From positions 4,474,001 to 4,538,000 of the forward strand of contig NC_059551.1 of assembly GCF_905220415.1 (NCBI RefSeq): a stretch of 64,000 bases of DNA, written 5' to 3'. Each line of letters starts with the position of its first letter. Position 1 is the stretch's first letter. Shown piece after piece: positions 1 to 12,391 of the stretch. Under the pieces are notes generated by a model. That model had not been told where the DNA came from, did no database searches, and worked only from the letters and a program-made list of their open reading frames with translations. Origin of the DNA: Colias croceus (taxonomy: Eukaryota; Arthropoda; Insecta; Lepidoptera; Pieridae). The position numbers were made by a program, and so were the translations under genes.

Positions 1-1887
1 CTCATATTCAAAATGTATGAAGATCTTGATAAACTCTGTACCTATACTTCTAAAGTAGTAAAATTAATTAATTCTCAGTTCTCGCGCCTGCTTGTATAAT
101 TTAGTGTAATTAAAACTACTCTGCTGGAATTTGTGTGGACAAAAAGTTGACATTGATTTTGTGCGAGAAAAGTTCTTGTTTAGTTAAAAAAACTTAGCAG
201 GAAAAGAGTAGTTATGATCTGTATTTAAATGTTTAAAAGTTAGCATACAAATCTAAATTTGTCATAGAAAAATAATATATTTTTTAATAATACGTGCATA
301 AATAATTCTTTAAGCAACGATAATTATAAACAAGACACGTTAAAATAAATCCACGTATAACTTCTGATATCTATCATACATTTTACTAAATAATACACTT
401 TCGTAAATGCACTGTTTTCTAAAATTTAAGGCTAAAATTCGACTGTTTTATCTCAATAATAACAAACAAAGCCGGGATTTAAATGAAAAATATTCAAAAT
501 ATTTCCAACCCGATTGTTTTTGCAGATTGTACGATTGTAAACACATTGTTCAAAAACAAATGTACGTATTTATTTTTATAAAAATGGTTTTCCGTTTGCA
601 TTTCAAGTGAAGGCTATCGTAGATTTTAGATTGGAGTAAATTATTCGACTTATAATGCCGTTATAGTAAAATGTATACTAATATTATTTGTCACATACCA
701 ACTAAAAACAAAGGTCAATTATTATTAAGGGTAAGCTACGTAGAGCTTTAAAAATATTAAGTTAATTTCGAAATATGTGTAGGTATTACTACTTATTTCT
801 ATAAAATAATCTAGCCTAGTCAATATCGTACCGTAACGGTAAATATACGAGTAGGTACCAAATTTCAAGTCATTTAGTCCAATTACATAGTCTTGCATAG
901 GACAGGCGACACAACTGTTCATAGAGAGGGATATTAGGATTTTATGTTTTGATTTGGTTTGACAATTCGGAAACCACCACACATTATATTGATTAAATTG
1001 ATATGTAGTTTTATAGCATTGAATTATAATTAATTATCCATTAGTTATCATACAAATCGTCATTGTAAAACTGTTTTATGCTATTAAAACTTTCTTTCGT
1101 CTGTGGAATAGAAATTTTAAGACCTGATAATTAATTACTCCTATAATGTGTTAAATGGATTCCTTAAGTAGGTATTTACAATGTTATTTAAATTTTTCGA
1201 ATTAATCCGGCATTTTAGGATGTAAAAGTGTGATTAGAACAAGTTCTGATACAGTTCTTAGTCTAAAGAAATTTAAAAAGATATCTCATTTTGATAAGAG
1301 AAACACTAATGTCGTTTGATCCCGTACTTAACATTAATTAACATTAATAAGTATAGTATTCTTAATTGAATAAAATCACCACTTCAACGTAATATTTCAC
1401 GATTTGCTACAATAAAGCAGCCTAAATTGCTTAATAAATAATTTATAATCTGTAACACTTGAGCGAAAAGAACTCTGATGATGTGTGTGTTCGATGTAAT
1501 TGAGAAATATGTTTTGTTTTTGCATTACATGCAGCCAAATAAATAATAATTATGAAAAGAAGAATATGGGAAAAGAACTGCGAAATGTAGGTGGGCCGGA
1601 GTTAACAAACAAACACTTTTTAATGTATAGGTAATCAAGCATTTACGTAATATCATATATTATGTTTTATAATCTCATTATTTTATTTGCTGTTTATGGT
1701 TCTTATCAAAAGAAAACAAATCCTTCCTACAACGTGGGTCGTTCTTGTAATAAAACCGATTATGATAGCGGCAGTCGTAAAACCTGTGAGCCCTAAAATC
1801 AGCTCAATGGACAGTTATAACAACTTCCTAGTTTTTCTAATAAATTTATATCAATCGAGTTTGTATAAAATATTTTTTTTAATATAA
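1..1887. other. AT-rich non-coding stretch
   Basis: Short frames at 407, 725 and 1687 have no recognisable motif. I see no gene, RNA or mobile element here. Confidence 0.6.
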
Positions 1888-2166
1888 ACAAGTGATAACT
1901 GCGTTAAAAACAACCGACTTCAAACTTGCACTTGCAAAATTTACAAATACCTACAGACAAAAATGCTCATAAAATAAAAACTACTGGGCCTATCCGAATA
2001 AAATTTTTATGGGACCAATTCGACACCATCCCGCATCGAACAAAAAAAGAATCACGTAAATCGGTTCAGAAACCTCGGAGTAATCGGTGTACATACATAA
2101 AAAAAAAAAAAAAAATATACCGGCCGAATTGATAACCTCCTCCTTTTTTTTTGAAGTCGGTTAAAA
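1888..2166 (-). mobile_element. AACCGACTTCAAA inverted-repeat element, copy 1
   Basis: A 279-bp element bounded by AACCGACTTCAAA and TTTGAAGTCGGTT near its ends, near-identical in reverse orientation to 3992-4270. It is non-coding; I recognise it as a dispersed lepidopteran repeat, family name unknown. Confidence 0.75.
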
Positions 2167-2390
2167 ATAAATAGACTTGCGTTACGCTACGAATTTCAAA
2201 CAAAAAATATACGACGCATAAAAAAATTACTCGGTAAAGTTTTCGAGTAAAATCCATGCAACATACAAAAAAATCTTTCCTCTTTTATGAAATTAAGTAA
2301 TTTAAAAGTTTTCAAAATATTCTTATAATTATTAATTACTATCATATTATTGCTATCTTATACTATATTTACACGATAAATAAATACATA

Positions 2391-2565
2391 AACTCAAACT
2401 CAAACATTTATTTATTCAATTAGACTTCTTCGAGAAGCACTTTTGAAACGTCAATACATATTTTTATCATTTACCACCGATTCGGAAAGCAGTATCTATG
2501 GAGAAGAATCGGCAAGAAACTCCATAGTTGCTCTTTTAAATCATTTCAGTATTACAATTTAATTT
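2391..2565 (-). mobile_element. 5'-truncated LINE 3' tail
   Basis: On the minus strand it contains CCGAATCGGTGGTAAAT, CTTCTCGAAGAAGTCTAATT and ends GAATAAATAAATGTTTGAG. The same tail occurs at about 19079-19173. The structure fits the 3' end of a non-LTR retrotransposon; I believe CR1-like, unconfirmed. Confidence 0.5.
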
Positions 2566-2985
2566 TACAAAATATGTAAGTAACCGTACGTATACATATT
2601 ATTTGTATATTGTGCTATAGGTAGGTATAATATATTTCAATGACAAATTATTTACTAAAAGTTGGTCCAAGGTACGTTATCAACAGTAGGTATATTGTTA
2701 ATATATTCACTTGAACAAAAAAGGTCGAAAAAAAGAAAATATGTTTTATTTCTTTCAAACACGTGATTTAAACATGTGTCTAAACAGACCTCACGTATAT
2801 ACATAATTTTAATTGTATTATATTTTAGTCAGTTTAGATCTTTATCATTTGTTTATTACCTACATATAAACGGATATAACCATAATTTATTTTTATAGCG
2901 AATAAAATGTATGCTTTTTTATTTACATGTCTAATAAAGTTGCTAGTGTATGCTATATTTTAGGTCGTAGATATTTATTACGACA
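2566..2985. other. AT-rich stretch, nothing recognised
   Basis: Lies between the LINE tail and a Helitron-like repeat; no feature seen. Confidence 0.6.
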
Positions 2986-3175
2986 CTAGATGTGCCCCGC
3001 AGTTTTACCTGCGTTGCTCCGCTCTTGCTGATCTTAGCGTGATGATATACCCTTCCTCGATAAATACGCTATCTAACACTGAAATAATTCTTCAAATCGG
3101 ACCAGTAGTTCCTGAGATTAGCGCATTCAAGAAAACAAACAAACAAACTCTTCAGCTTTATACTATTAGAATAGA
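2986..3175 (-). mobile_element. Helitron-like short repeat (TGTGCC...GCGTTGCTCCGCTC type)
   Basis: Starts CTAG after A and ends GA before T, so on the minus strand it has TC and CTAG ends as in non-autonomous Helitrons. The body shares CTTAGCGTGATGA and CAAACAAACTCT-type motifs with 5915-6166. Confidence 0.5.
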
Positions 3176-3991
3176 TTTTTGAAACATTTGAATTGAGATA
3201 AAGGCGTAACTATTATTGCAAACACAATGTTTTAAAGTATTTAACCGTATATTTAGATGTTATCAAAATACATAACCGGAAATTACAAAAAATCATAGAC
3301 ACACTCACTTTCCTCATAGTTTAAACCATATGTGCAAAAAATGTTGATTACAAAGAACTCATTTACATATTTAACTATACGTACGATCTGTTTGCCGAAA
3401 ATGTTGCTTATGTATTTAAACTTACTTAATGGATTGAATTTATTTAATATTAAATATATACGATTAAATATTTTATCTGTGTTACAAACGACGACGTTGT
3501 GTAATTAATCGAATAGGATTAACGAATCGAGAATAAAATAATAACATAAGAAAACATGTAAGTTATTTAGTTTATTCACACATGAAACGTCCTTGCCCTT
3601 AGGGTTCCAAATTAAACTTTTACTGCACGCCCGAGATATCTCAGAAAGTACGTACTCAGAACTAACCCGTATATACGGAGTGCCTAACTGAAACTAACAA
3701 CTATACAACTCAAATTGGCAATTCGACTCGATTGTTCTACGCTTTATCAAATAGAGCATCTCATTAGACAGGAGTTAATTGTATTAGAAAGGCCACATGA
3801 GATAGGGATGGATAAAGGTCGTCGAACCCTAGTCTAAACTTTGCTGATTATTGTGCGCTTTTCCCGAATTCGACGTGTTTTTCGGACGTTCTGAATAATT
3901 TATGTTAGGTACACGTTAGTGACATGGCATTTACAGTGTTTTTCTACTAGTCTAGCATATTTTATCTGGTTCTTGTTGAATGAATGATTCT
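3176..3991. other. AT-rich stretch, nothing recognised
   Basis: Non-coding; an isolated TTAGGGTTCC at about 3600 may be a trace of the palindrome family at 6756. Confidence 0.55.
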
Positions 3992-4270
3992 TTTTAACCG
4001 ACTTCAAAAAAAAGGAGGAGGTTATCAATTCGGCCGGTATATTTTTTTTTTTTTTTATGTATGTACACCGATTACTCCGAGGTTTCTGAACTGATTTACG
4101 TGATTCTTTTTTTGTTCGATGCGGGATGGTGTCGAATTGGTCCCATAAAAATTTTATTCGGATAGGCCCAGTAGTTAGTTTTTATTTTATGAGCATTTTT
4201 GTCGTAGGTATTTGTAAATTTTGCAAGTGCAAGTTTGAAGTCGGTTGTTTTTAACGCAGTTATCACTTGT
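3992..4270 (+). mobile_element. AACCGACTTCAAA inverted-repeat element, copy 2
   Basis: Same length as copy 1 and inverted with respect to it, differing at only a few bases (for example a 4-base difference near the AGTAGTTAG segment and in the A/T run). The two together could form a 279-bp stem with a 1.8-kb loop. Confidence 0.75.
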
Positions 4271-4402
4271 CATGACATAGAGCTGATATTTTGATGATGG
4301 AATCGGAAGGTGGCCATCGGAACTCAGTAATATACTGACTCAACTTAATCGAGTTTGGGCTCGTTTGATTCGTGTTGAAAAATACACTAAAAAGTATTAA
4401 AT

Positions 4403-4556
4403 AAAAATAACTACGTTAAAAACAACCGACTTAAAAAACGGAAAAATAAAATAAAAAAGATTTAATATTATTAATTACTACATATTATTTAGATGTGCTA
4501 TTTATTAAATATTTATTAATATATTAAAGTCGGTTGTTTTTAACGTAGTTATTTTT
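4403..4556. mobile_element. short palindromic MITE
   Basis: About 30-base perfect or near-perfect terminal inverted repeats (AAATAACTACGTTAAAAAC...ACCGACTT and its inverse) enclose about 95 bases of AT-rich DNA. It shares AACAACCGACTT with the two 279-bp elements and may be a shrunken relative. Confidence 0.7.
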
Positions 4557-5914
4557 TTGTAAACATAATATTTCTTTTAAACTATATCTTAAATTAATTT
4601 CACCATAATCATAGTATAAAATATAAATCATCACCAAAGTATAAAAGTGGAAAGGTGGTTGGCGATCAGAAAACTTTATTATCAAAAACTATATTATTTT
4701 ACTTGTATTAAATGCCTTGCTATAAATTATTACAAATAGTTGAATGCTAACATACGTCGACCCACACTGTAGTATAAAGTTAATTTTCTTTTAAATATTG
4801 AACAGGGTTTTATAGCGAATAAAAACAAGAAAAGTTTTATAGGATCGTATATTCGGGTATTGGTTTATCGGGCGATGGTATTTTCGTTACCAATCTGTAA
4901 ATGTTCACGGTTTACAATGAAATGTGTAACTGAATTATGTTTAGGTAATCATGGCTTAATAATAATTAATTTTGTCAGTTTCATCCTCACACAAAAGTTT
5001 CTGTAGTTGACTTGGATATAATAAGAATTTTGCTTATCAATATAATTCATAAACATCGCAGCATTAATACTTCCGCACATTCTTCATATTGCTGACATTA
5101 AAATATTCAAAGCGTTTTCCGTGTGAATATTGATTGTTCAAATATAATAAATAGAAATGAAATAATATAATACTATACTATTAGAACTTCAATTTACTAT
5201 ATAAAATAGCATATGATATTTTAAAACTAATAATTACTAACGGCATGTAAGTTATAACATGGATATTATGGAAATACCATGTGCGCGAGATTAAATTTTC
5301 CTCGAGGATTCTTTACGAGAGGACTTTGTAAAACGTGATAAGTTGTAACTGCAAACTGTTTAATGAAATTAGTTGCGTAGCCGAAATTTGTTTTGAAAAG
5401 TCGCAAATTTACTCTTTTAATACGACAGGATTATGATGGATACAGTTCAATACAGTATTATTAATTTTACCTGAAATTGATTTTCACAAACAGCTTAACG
5501 TCAATGAAGCCATAGATCCACTTATAAAGATTAATTCGTTTACCTATACATGAACTAAGAGGCATTATATTATAATAATCGTAATAATACATAATAATTT
5601 GAGGTGGCGTATCATTTATGGATATGCTTATAATATCACAGATGACATGTTAAACTGAAATGTATATCTAGATACGTTTTATAGAAATGTAACAATTATA
5701 GCTCACGTGGAAGCAAGACATTTAGGGCTGTAATGGATTTAAAACACGATTTATAGCCAAGTTAACTAGGTATAGTGATACATAGCGCGGTGAACAAGAA
5801 ACATTCGAGAATCCAATTTACTGTGTTCCATTTTGTAAGCAGTAAAATCACAATAAACAGGTAAAAAATTTATATGAAAAAAGATATAACGCTTTGTCTT
5901 AATTATGCCTTAAG
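4557..5914. other. AT-rich stretch, nothing recognised
   Basis: No frame with a known motif, no repeat with clear ends. Confidence 0.6.
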
Positions 5915-6166
5915 TGGCTGTGCCTCGCGGTTTTACCTGTATTGCTTTTTTTTTTATTTTTTTTTATCGTTAAACCGTATTGCTCCGCTCCAAATGCTCT
6001 TAGCGTGATGACATATATTCCTTTATTCCTAGAACTTTATCCTTCCTCAATAAATGGACTATCTAACTCTGATAGAATTTTTCAAAATTGGACCCGTCGT
6101 TCCTGTGAGTAGCGCGTTCAAGCAAGCAAGCAAACTAACTCTCCAGCTTTATAATATTAGTATGGA
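5915..6166 (-). mobile_element. Helitron-like short repeat, second copy with internal T-rich insertion
   Basis: Related to 2986-3175 (CTCGCGGTTTTACCTG, TTGCTCCGCTC, CTTAGCGTGATGA, AGCTTTATAATATTAG). A T-rich stretch at about 5945-5975 interrupts it, with a partial repeat of the GTATTGCT motif on both sides. Confidence 0.5.
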
Positions 6167-6949
6167 TATCTCCTTTTCACGTAGACAAGATAATTCTATA
6201 GCTTATTTACGAGTCAATGTTTCCATAAATGTTTATATACCATAATAAATTGTATACACAAAGCGAAATGGGTACAACATAGCAATTCCCCAATTCCTAC
6301 TTTCTCGCTAACCTAAATTCAGTAATTGCCGAAAATAGCATGTAATGGGATATATGTTTGAGCTATTTTCCATGGAATTTGATCCGAGTTCCTGATATAT
6401 AATGGTTTGGAAGTCTACGTTAATGGGTGGGCGAGGGACCAGTCAGAGTTGAAAGTCATAAAACCAATTTAAGTTAAAGAGAAACGGGACTGTTACGGAC
6501 TTCGTAGAATGCTGCTATGGAATTTTTCACACGGACTATTATGTTCTTGTAGTATTGTTAATTTAATTTGTTTGAATGTAGGGATTCGGGAATTTTATTA
6601 GGAGTTCTGTGAGTGTGGCCATTTCATTAGTTTTGGAGAATAGACAGAAATTTGTTAGCAAATATAGTGTATACAATGCGATCTAATAAGCTAAAATATG
6701 TCGTTTATAAAAATAAAAGCATGACATGCATCAGACGGAGAACAAAATGATCCTATAAGGGTTCCGTTTTTTTTTCTTTTGAGGTTCGGAACCCTAAAAG
6801 GTGCATATTTAAAACAGATTAAGGAAATAAATAAGATTTTAAATAATATTATCGTAAAAATAATTGATGGATGCTCAAGTTAAAATTTTAACTGAAGGTA
6901 AACAAACAGTGCATGAAATAAATTTTATACTTTAATGCATTGAAGCCTC
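6167..6949. other. AT-rich stretch with one palindrome
   Basis: Apart from the AGGGTTCCG palindrome at 6756-6797, nothing was recognised. Confidence 0.6.
6756..6797. repeat. AGGGTTCCG / CGGAACCCT palindrome remnant
   Basis: AGGGTTCCG at 6758-6766 pairs with CGGAACCCT at 6787-6795 around a T-rich loop. It looks like the core of a common lepidopteran palindromic repeat; the outer parts are not recognisable. Confidence 0.4.
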
Positions 6950-7639
6950 CACTGAGAAAAATTTTCTTTAGCAAAGTACCAATTTAGCTCGGTTAAAAAT
7001 TATTCTGCTGCATTCAATTAAGACATATTTAAAATGTGCATTAAAGCTTTGCTAGTATTATACAAGCAAGTATTGCTAAATATTCTTGGCTATTATTAAA
7101 AAAGTACTTATTTATTTCAAAATTACCGACTCGGTCAATATTACCTTTACCGAATTAGGTTCAAAATAGACAAGCTTATGTTATTATTTAATGATAAGCA
7201 AGTTATTTAATTTTAGACTTAACCATAGTTGGCTACTATTTACCCAGAGTTCGGTTAAAAATAAACAAGCTTACATAATGATTGAATGACAAGTAAATCA
7301 TTTAAATTTAGACATAATATTATTTGGCTAAAATTAAATAACTTTCTATGATGCATATAACCGTGTTTCTTACTTAAAAACAAACAAGTAACTTATCTAT
7401 TGGGAGATAAGCACAGCTCGGCAATTAACAATGGAGCGAATACTATTTTTGACCGAGTAACTTGATAAAAATGAAACAAGGAATTGGCTGCGTAGCCCGC
7501 AAAGTCAGCCATTTCTATCAAATCATAGTCGAGTGACAAACGTGTCTGTTGAAGCGCCGCCTCAGCACCTACAAGGCAGATTCAAATTTACATTAAAAAC
7601 TTTTCATCATCATTTTGAATTTTAATCAAACTAAGTATT

Positions 7640-7990
7640 ATAGAAGAGCAAGATGCAGAAGACAAACTATTAGGGCTCAAAAACAGCCATGGACAGCCGT
7701 AGAACTAAAGTGGCAAGACTCTACAGGGACGAAGCTAATTGCTGCAAAATAGTTAACTAAAGCTCCAATACCTCAATACAATGAATATGCGGCTCTTAAA
7801 AAACCCAAAGGATATCTTCTGGTGAGTTCAATTTTTTTGAATTTTTTGTCTGCTTTAGTTTAATTACTTTTGTATAATATTTACTTAGGTTTTTTTTATT
7901 TTTTACAGCTAGAAAAAGATTGTGAAAACCACAGAACAGTGAAAACCAAAGGACAATACATATATCACTGAAAGCTTCCCCACAATCAAG
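7640..7990 (+). pseudogene. decayed two-exon reading frame inside the CACTA-like element
   Basis: A coding-like stretch (AQKQPWTAVELKW, later QYNEYAALKKPKGYLL) contains an internal TAG. It ends at a good donor, CTG|GTGAGT (7822), and after an 87-bp intron resumes behind TTTTTTACAG (7908) as LEKDCENHRTVKTKGQYIYH, then a stop. The two parts are in the same frame across the splice. I do not recognise the protein. It may be a remnant of a transposase-associated or captured gene. Confidence 0.35.
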
Positions 7991-8450
7991 CCAAAAATAT
8001 TTGAATTAGTAAGTTACTTCTGATCAAGCAAGATATTGTCATATACTTATTACTTTATTAAATACCTATTACTTTAGTAAATTACATTTGGTAGGATATA
8101 GTTCCCATATAATATGTAAAGAGCTTATTGTACTTTAATTTTTTTTTGGTGCAAAAAATGTTTAAGTTTTAGCATTTATGATCATTTTCCCGACGACGAA
8201 TGTGAGTTATGTTTCAATGAGAATAAATTCAAATGTTTAAAATAACGGTTTTACTTGTTGGGTTGTAATAAAATTATTAGATCAAAAAGATTACTTATTC
8301 TCCTAACTTATTCTATAGTTTTTGCCTAAACTTTTGACTTATCAAATACATATAAGTACAATATTTAGATGTAGTAACTTGCTTACATTACCATAATGGT
8401 TGTTTGTTTTTATGTAAACAAACCTAAACCACTTTCATTATAGAACAAAC

Positions 8451-8556
8451 TCCAACATCGCGAAATAAAATCAGCTGTTCCGTAGATTTTGGCAGAGTAC
8501 TTAGATAATTCCACTTTTGTATATGAAACAGCTGATATTTCTTTTACGATGTTGGA
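8451..8556. repeat. imperfect hairpin of about 105 bp
   Basis: The arms TCCAACATCGCG...ATCAGCTGTT (8451-8480) and AACAGCTGAT...CGATGTTGGA (8527-8556) are inverted copies with a few mismatches. It could be a small MITE; no target duplication was assigned. Confidence 0.5.
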
Positions 8557-8924
8557 TTTGGCTTTGGATTAGGTATAGACCTAATTAAAGTTGTTCAGGT
8601 TCGTAGTGTGAGTCATTCCTTAAAAGTTTACTCATGATTTATATTTAAGTATTTAACCCTGTTATTGTGAAAATTAAAACACAAAATAGTTATTGTTTCT
8701 TGACATTGTGAATTGTGTACTATTTTTAAAAGTAGTAGTATCTAAGTGTAAGTAGTATGTTACTTGAAATGATTGTATCGTGTACTGAATAAAGCTAATT
8801 TCACTAATGTGCATAATTTTCTTTCAGTTTCTTATAAGTTTTTGGTGTGTCGGTAAAATGAGTGTTATTTTCCTACATGAACGTTTCATTGGCTTTTTTT
8901 CCGACATGCCAAAATTTTGCCCCC

Positions 8925-9310
8925 TGCACTAATAATGGTACAAATGACAACATATCGAACTAGGTAAATATTTTCAGTATGAGCTGACTTCACATTGCAT
9001 ACAGGGTGTAACAGAAAGGGGTTACACATCTAAGCATGGCGTGATGTACCTACTGATGAAACTGAACAATTTTCCCAAAGAACATAAGGTCAAAAGATGA
9101 AAATAATGGAGAGGTTTAATTTTTTTTTCATCTTTCGACCCATTTTCCTTGGGAAACGTTGTTCAGTTTCATCAGTGCATCACGCCCTGTTCGGATGTGT
9201 ATATCCCCTTTCTGTTACACCTTGTATAGGTTTTACAAACATTCACAGGTCAGCTTATACTGAAAATATATAGCTTAATATGTGTCGTTTGAATTAGTAC
9301 TTGCAACAAA
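8925..9310. repeat. foldback repeat, inner part TA-flanked (9002-9224)
   Basis: The inner element begins CAGGGTGTAACAGAAAGGGG and ends with its near inverse, between TA dinucleotides (9000-9001, 9225-9226), with arms of about 80 bases. The inverted symmetry continues outside it: ATATTTTCAGTATGAGCTGA at about 8972 pairs with sequence near 9250-9272, more weakly out to about 8930 and 9305. The structure is thus an insertion within, or an extension of, a larger palindrome. Confidence 0.65.
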
Positions 9311-9845
9311 GTATTTTAGCTATGGTTACCTAATAAACCCGCCTAAGAATACAAAGTAACTTGGCTAAATATACCAATCTTAATTGACTAGAAAGAACAG
9401 AGTATATTTAGTTATAGTTAACCAATGAACACGATTGACAGTACCCAGTAACTTGGCTACGTATACAAATTTTCAATTGAGTAGAAGTAACAAAGTAGAT
9501 TGGCTGTCCCTACCCAATAAATATGATTAACATTATCGTGTTACTTAGCTAGTTTTACGAAACAACTTTGCTAAAAACAACAGAGCACGTTGGGTATTGT
9601 TAACAGAGTAACGCGATTCACTATAGTAAGTAGGTAAGTTATATTTACTGAGTGAATAGGTTAAAAGCAACAAACCTTTAATACGTATTTTTTGACCAGC
9701 TTACTGGGTTTATATTACCAACATACGTTAACAAAGTTGACTTGTATAATTTTAGCAACAAACTTTGCAGGCTCCCTCCGAAGCAAGTTACTCGGTTGTA
9801 AATAGCAGCAACTTGTTTATTTATAGCCGTCACGTTTTTTCAGTG

Positions 9846-10550
9846 TCAGAATAAAATAGTTAGACCAAAGTTTATCCGCTAGCAAATTCCGTTTTTTCTT
9901 TTATTGTGAGTTCTTTTGAGGAAGTTGAACATCTGCAAGGAACGAAAGGCTTTAAAGAAAGTGGAAAATAAATCATAAAATACTTTCTATATAGGCTTCG
10001 TAGCAAAAGACGTTCGTCTTTGATCCTATGAAAACACTTTAGGAACCGCTTCGATTTTCTTTATAAATGGGGTGTAAAAGGGCATAACATAGATTTTAGT
10101 GGTCGTCTATAATATATTTTATTTCATTTTCGTTTTACCTTTTTGTTTGTTTTTTACCGTGTCTGGTGATTGGTAGCGAAAAAATGGGTATAGGTAAGCT
10201 AGTTATCATGATTTTTTTCATTTGAATTTAAAATTGAATAATTAAAAACTACACAACATAACAATATTATCAATAAATAGATACTCTTTAAAAGCTATGT
10301 TATGAAAAAGTATCTCTTAATTACTAGTCTACATTTATATCATCCTGATACCGATATCCCTCTGACGTTGAAATATGCATTGTTAACCCTACGCTCATGA
10401 AAATTATAAGAGAAAACAAAAGGGTTTTGTTCGAACATTCTTTTATTACCCTCCACGTGTAAACTGAATGAAGGACACCATATTATCTGATAGACAAACA
10501 TTAAAGTCTGTCTTTAATTCATAAAGTCCTAAATTATTTGTATAAATTTA
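9846..10550. other. AT-rich stretch, nothing recognised
   Basis: Non-coding sequence between the CACTA-like element and the Helitron-like pair. Confidence 0.6.
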
Positions 10551-10803
10551 CTAGCGAACCCGGTGAACTCCGTTTCGCCACCTTATGTTTAAATACCAAA
10601 GGAAATGTTACATAAGGCGCTGTATGTGAAAAATGATTTTCCCGGTTTTCCGGTTTTTCTTTTGAAATGTTTCCTGAATTTTCTTTGCTACAAACCTCAC
10701 GGAGCCAGAGACCTTTCCAACGAATGCAAATCCGTGGAAATCGGTTCGTGCGTTCTGGAGTTATAGCGTCAGGAATGAAAACCCGACTTATTTTTATATA
10801 GTA
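10551..10803 (-). mobile_element. Helitron-like short repeat
   Basis: Begins CTAGCGAACCCGG after A. The body contains CCCGGTTTTCCGG and CGAATGCAAATCCGTGGAAA. It abuts the next repeat of a related type without a gap. Confidence 0.45.
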
Positions 10804-10974
10804 CTAGCGGTCCGCCCCGGCTTCGCCCGTGGTACATATTTACGTTTTCTCTACATAAAAACCATCCATGTACTTCAAGGAATATAATAAAAAAAGAATT
10901 AACGAAATCGGTTAAGCCGTTCTCAAGTTATGCGCTTACCAACACATTTTGGGATTCATTTTTTTATTATAAGA
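10804..10974 (-). mobile_element. Helitron-like short repeat (CCGCCCCGGCTTCGCCCG type)
   Basis: Begins CTAGCGGTCCGCCCCGGC after A and ends AAGA before T. It carries GGCTTCGCCCGTGGTAC and is followed by a GATAA-rich microsatellite (10972-10997). Confidence 0.55.
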
Positions 10975-11977
10975 TAAGAAGATAAGACAAGATAAGATAA
11001 CTTGCCAAAATTGTACATCTGTGGTAAGATGTTTGTATTGTATTATTGCAAAATTTAATGTCGTACTTGTCTAGACGAAAGGACTGATATCACTTCGATT
11101 CAATATCTTCTCTTATTAGTGAATATTTATCGATGCTATTGTTATTGATCTTGGGCACAAAAACATTAACATAAAATGTTGTCATCACGTTTTGATAAAA
11201 TTATTATATTGGAGTTATTATTGTAGAAGAACCATATACAATACTTATTTAAATTTTTAATCTTTTTAATATATTCAAAAGCATGTGTTTAGTTTAAATT
11301 TCAGTCTACGAAATAAAATTCCTCGGCCGAATATTGGAAACAATAAACATTCGTTTTTACTCTTTTGAAAATCCATGTGATATGTTTAATTAAATGGAAT
11401 TTAAATTATAGATTATACAGTGATTTGGGGTTATCTATATCTATATGCAATGGAATTTGATTTTGAAAATTTTGTGGTGAAATATTTACAAACTCAAAGC
11501 AGAAGAGAAAAGTATATTTTAATTTTCATTGCAAATATAAAAATATAAAGCGTTACAAAAAGCGGACTAAAGTCGTATTTCAAGTGCGATAACTTCATAA
11601 TTAACAATACCCAAAGAAATGGAAATATCTGATTTTTAAATAAATTAATATTAAAGATAAACAATTTGTAAGCGCGAAATCCATTTCCATAAGCCGGCGC
11701 TGTATACACAATGGCTGAATCAATTTATGATCCCGGTTAATCTCCTAACGTATTGTTATAAATATTTCAGAAGAGATTATTATTGTATTAATATTTACTT
11801 TACATAATAATTTTAGCCTTTGTCGACGTAAATGCAAATCCCTTTGGAACTAAATTTACGTAATTAACATTTGCTATGAAGTTTATTTTTTAACGACGTA
11901 AATAATTATAGGTACCTAGGTTCCAATATACGAAAGTGCAACGCATAATTAATTGCATTATTATTTAAAATTTATAT
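10975..11977. other. AT-rich stretch with a GATAA microsatellite
   Basis: Repeats of GATAA at 10972-10997; a short minus-strand frame at 11494-11709 has no family motif. Nothing else seen. Confidence 0.6.
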
Positions 11978-12134
11978 GTTTTCAATAGGGATGCGCCGAA
12001 TACTGAATACATATTCGGTATTCGGCATATTCGGCATCTTTTTCACTATTCGTATTCGGCCGAATTATTCGGTTTAGGTGCCGAATATATTCGGTACGAG
12101 TATTTCTACTTTCTTGGCTATAGAACTAAATAAA

Positions 12135-12386
12135 TGTGGGAATAGGATAAATAATTAAGATTGTATTTCATAACTACTTTTATTTTTAGTCTGTGCTTTT
12201 CTATTATTTAATCTGTGGATATGTTATCTGTAGACTGTAAAACGATCTATGTTGTCTATGACTTGACTTTGTGTTTTTTGGTACGATGTAATGGAGGATT
12301 GTTAAAATGTATTTTTGATATGTAACCGGTGTCTGGGAAATAAATCGATTGGGCGAATTTGGCTTTTCATTTACACCATCCCCACA
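12135..12386 (+). repeat. 5' LTR of the Ty3/Gypsy element (252 bp)
   Basis: It begins TGTGGGAATAGG and ends CATCCCCACA, and matches 15501-15752 base for base in my reading. It is expected to drive and terminate the element's transcript. A TATA box was not obvious to me. Confidence 0.93.
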
Positions 12387-12391
12387 TAATT

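Larger units (their letters stand above)
6950..9845. mobile_element. probable CACTA-like element with subterminal repeats
   Basis: The ends CACTGAGAAAAA (6950) and the inverse of CACTGAAAAAAC (9845) pair as short terminal inverted repeats, with a possible 2-bp duplication TC. The outer 500-600 bases on both sides are built of degenerate units of roughly 65 to 110 bp, with motifs such as ACCGAGTAACTTG (at 7452 and, inverted, near 9785) and AATAAACAAG. Terminal CACTG plus dense subterminal repeats suits the CACTA/EnSpm style. The interior holds a foldback (8925-9310) and a decayed two-exon frame (7640-7990), but no recognisable transposase. Confidence 0.5.
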
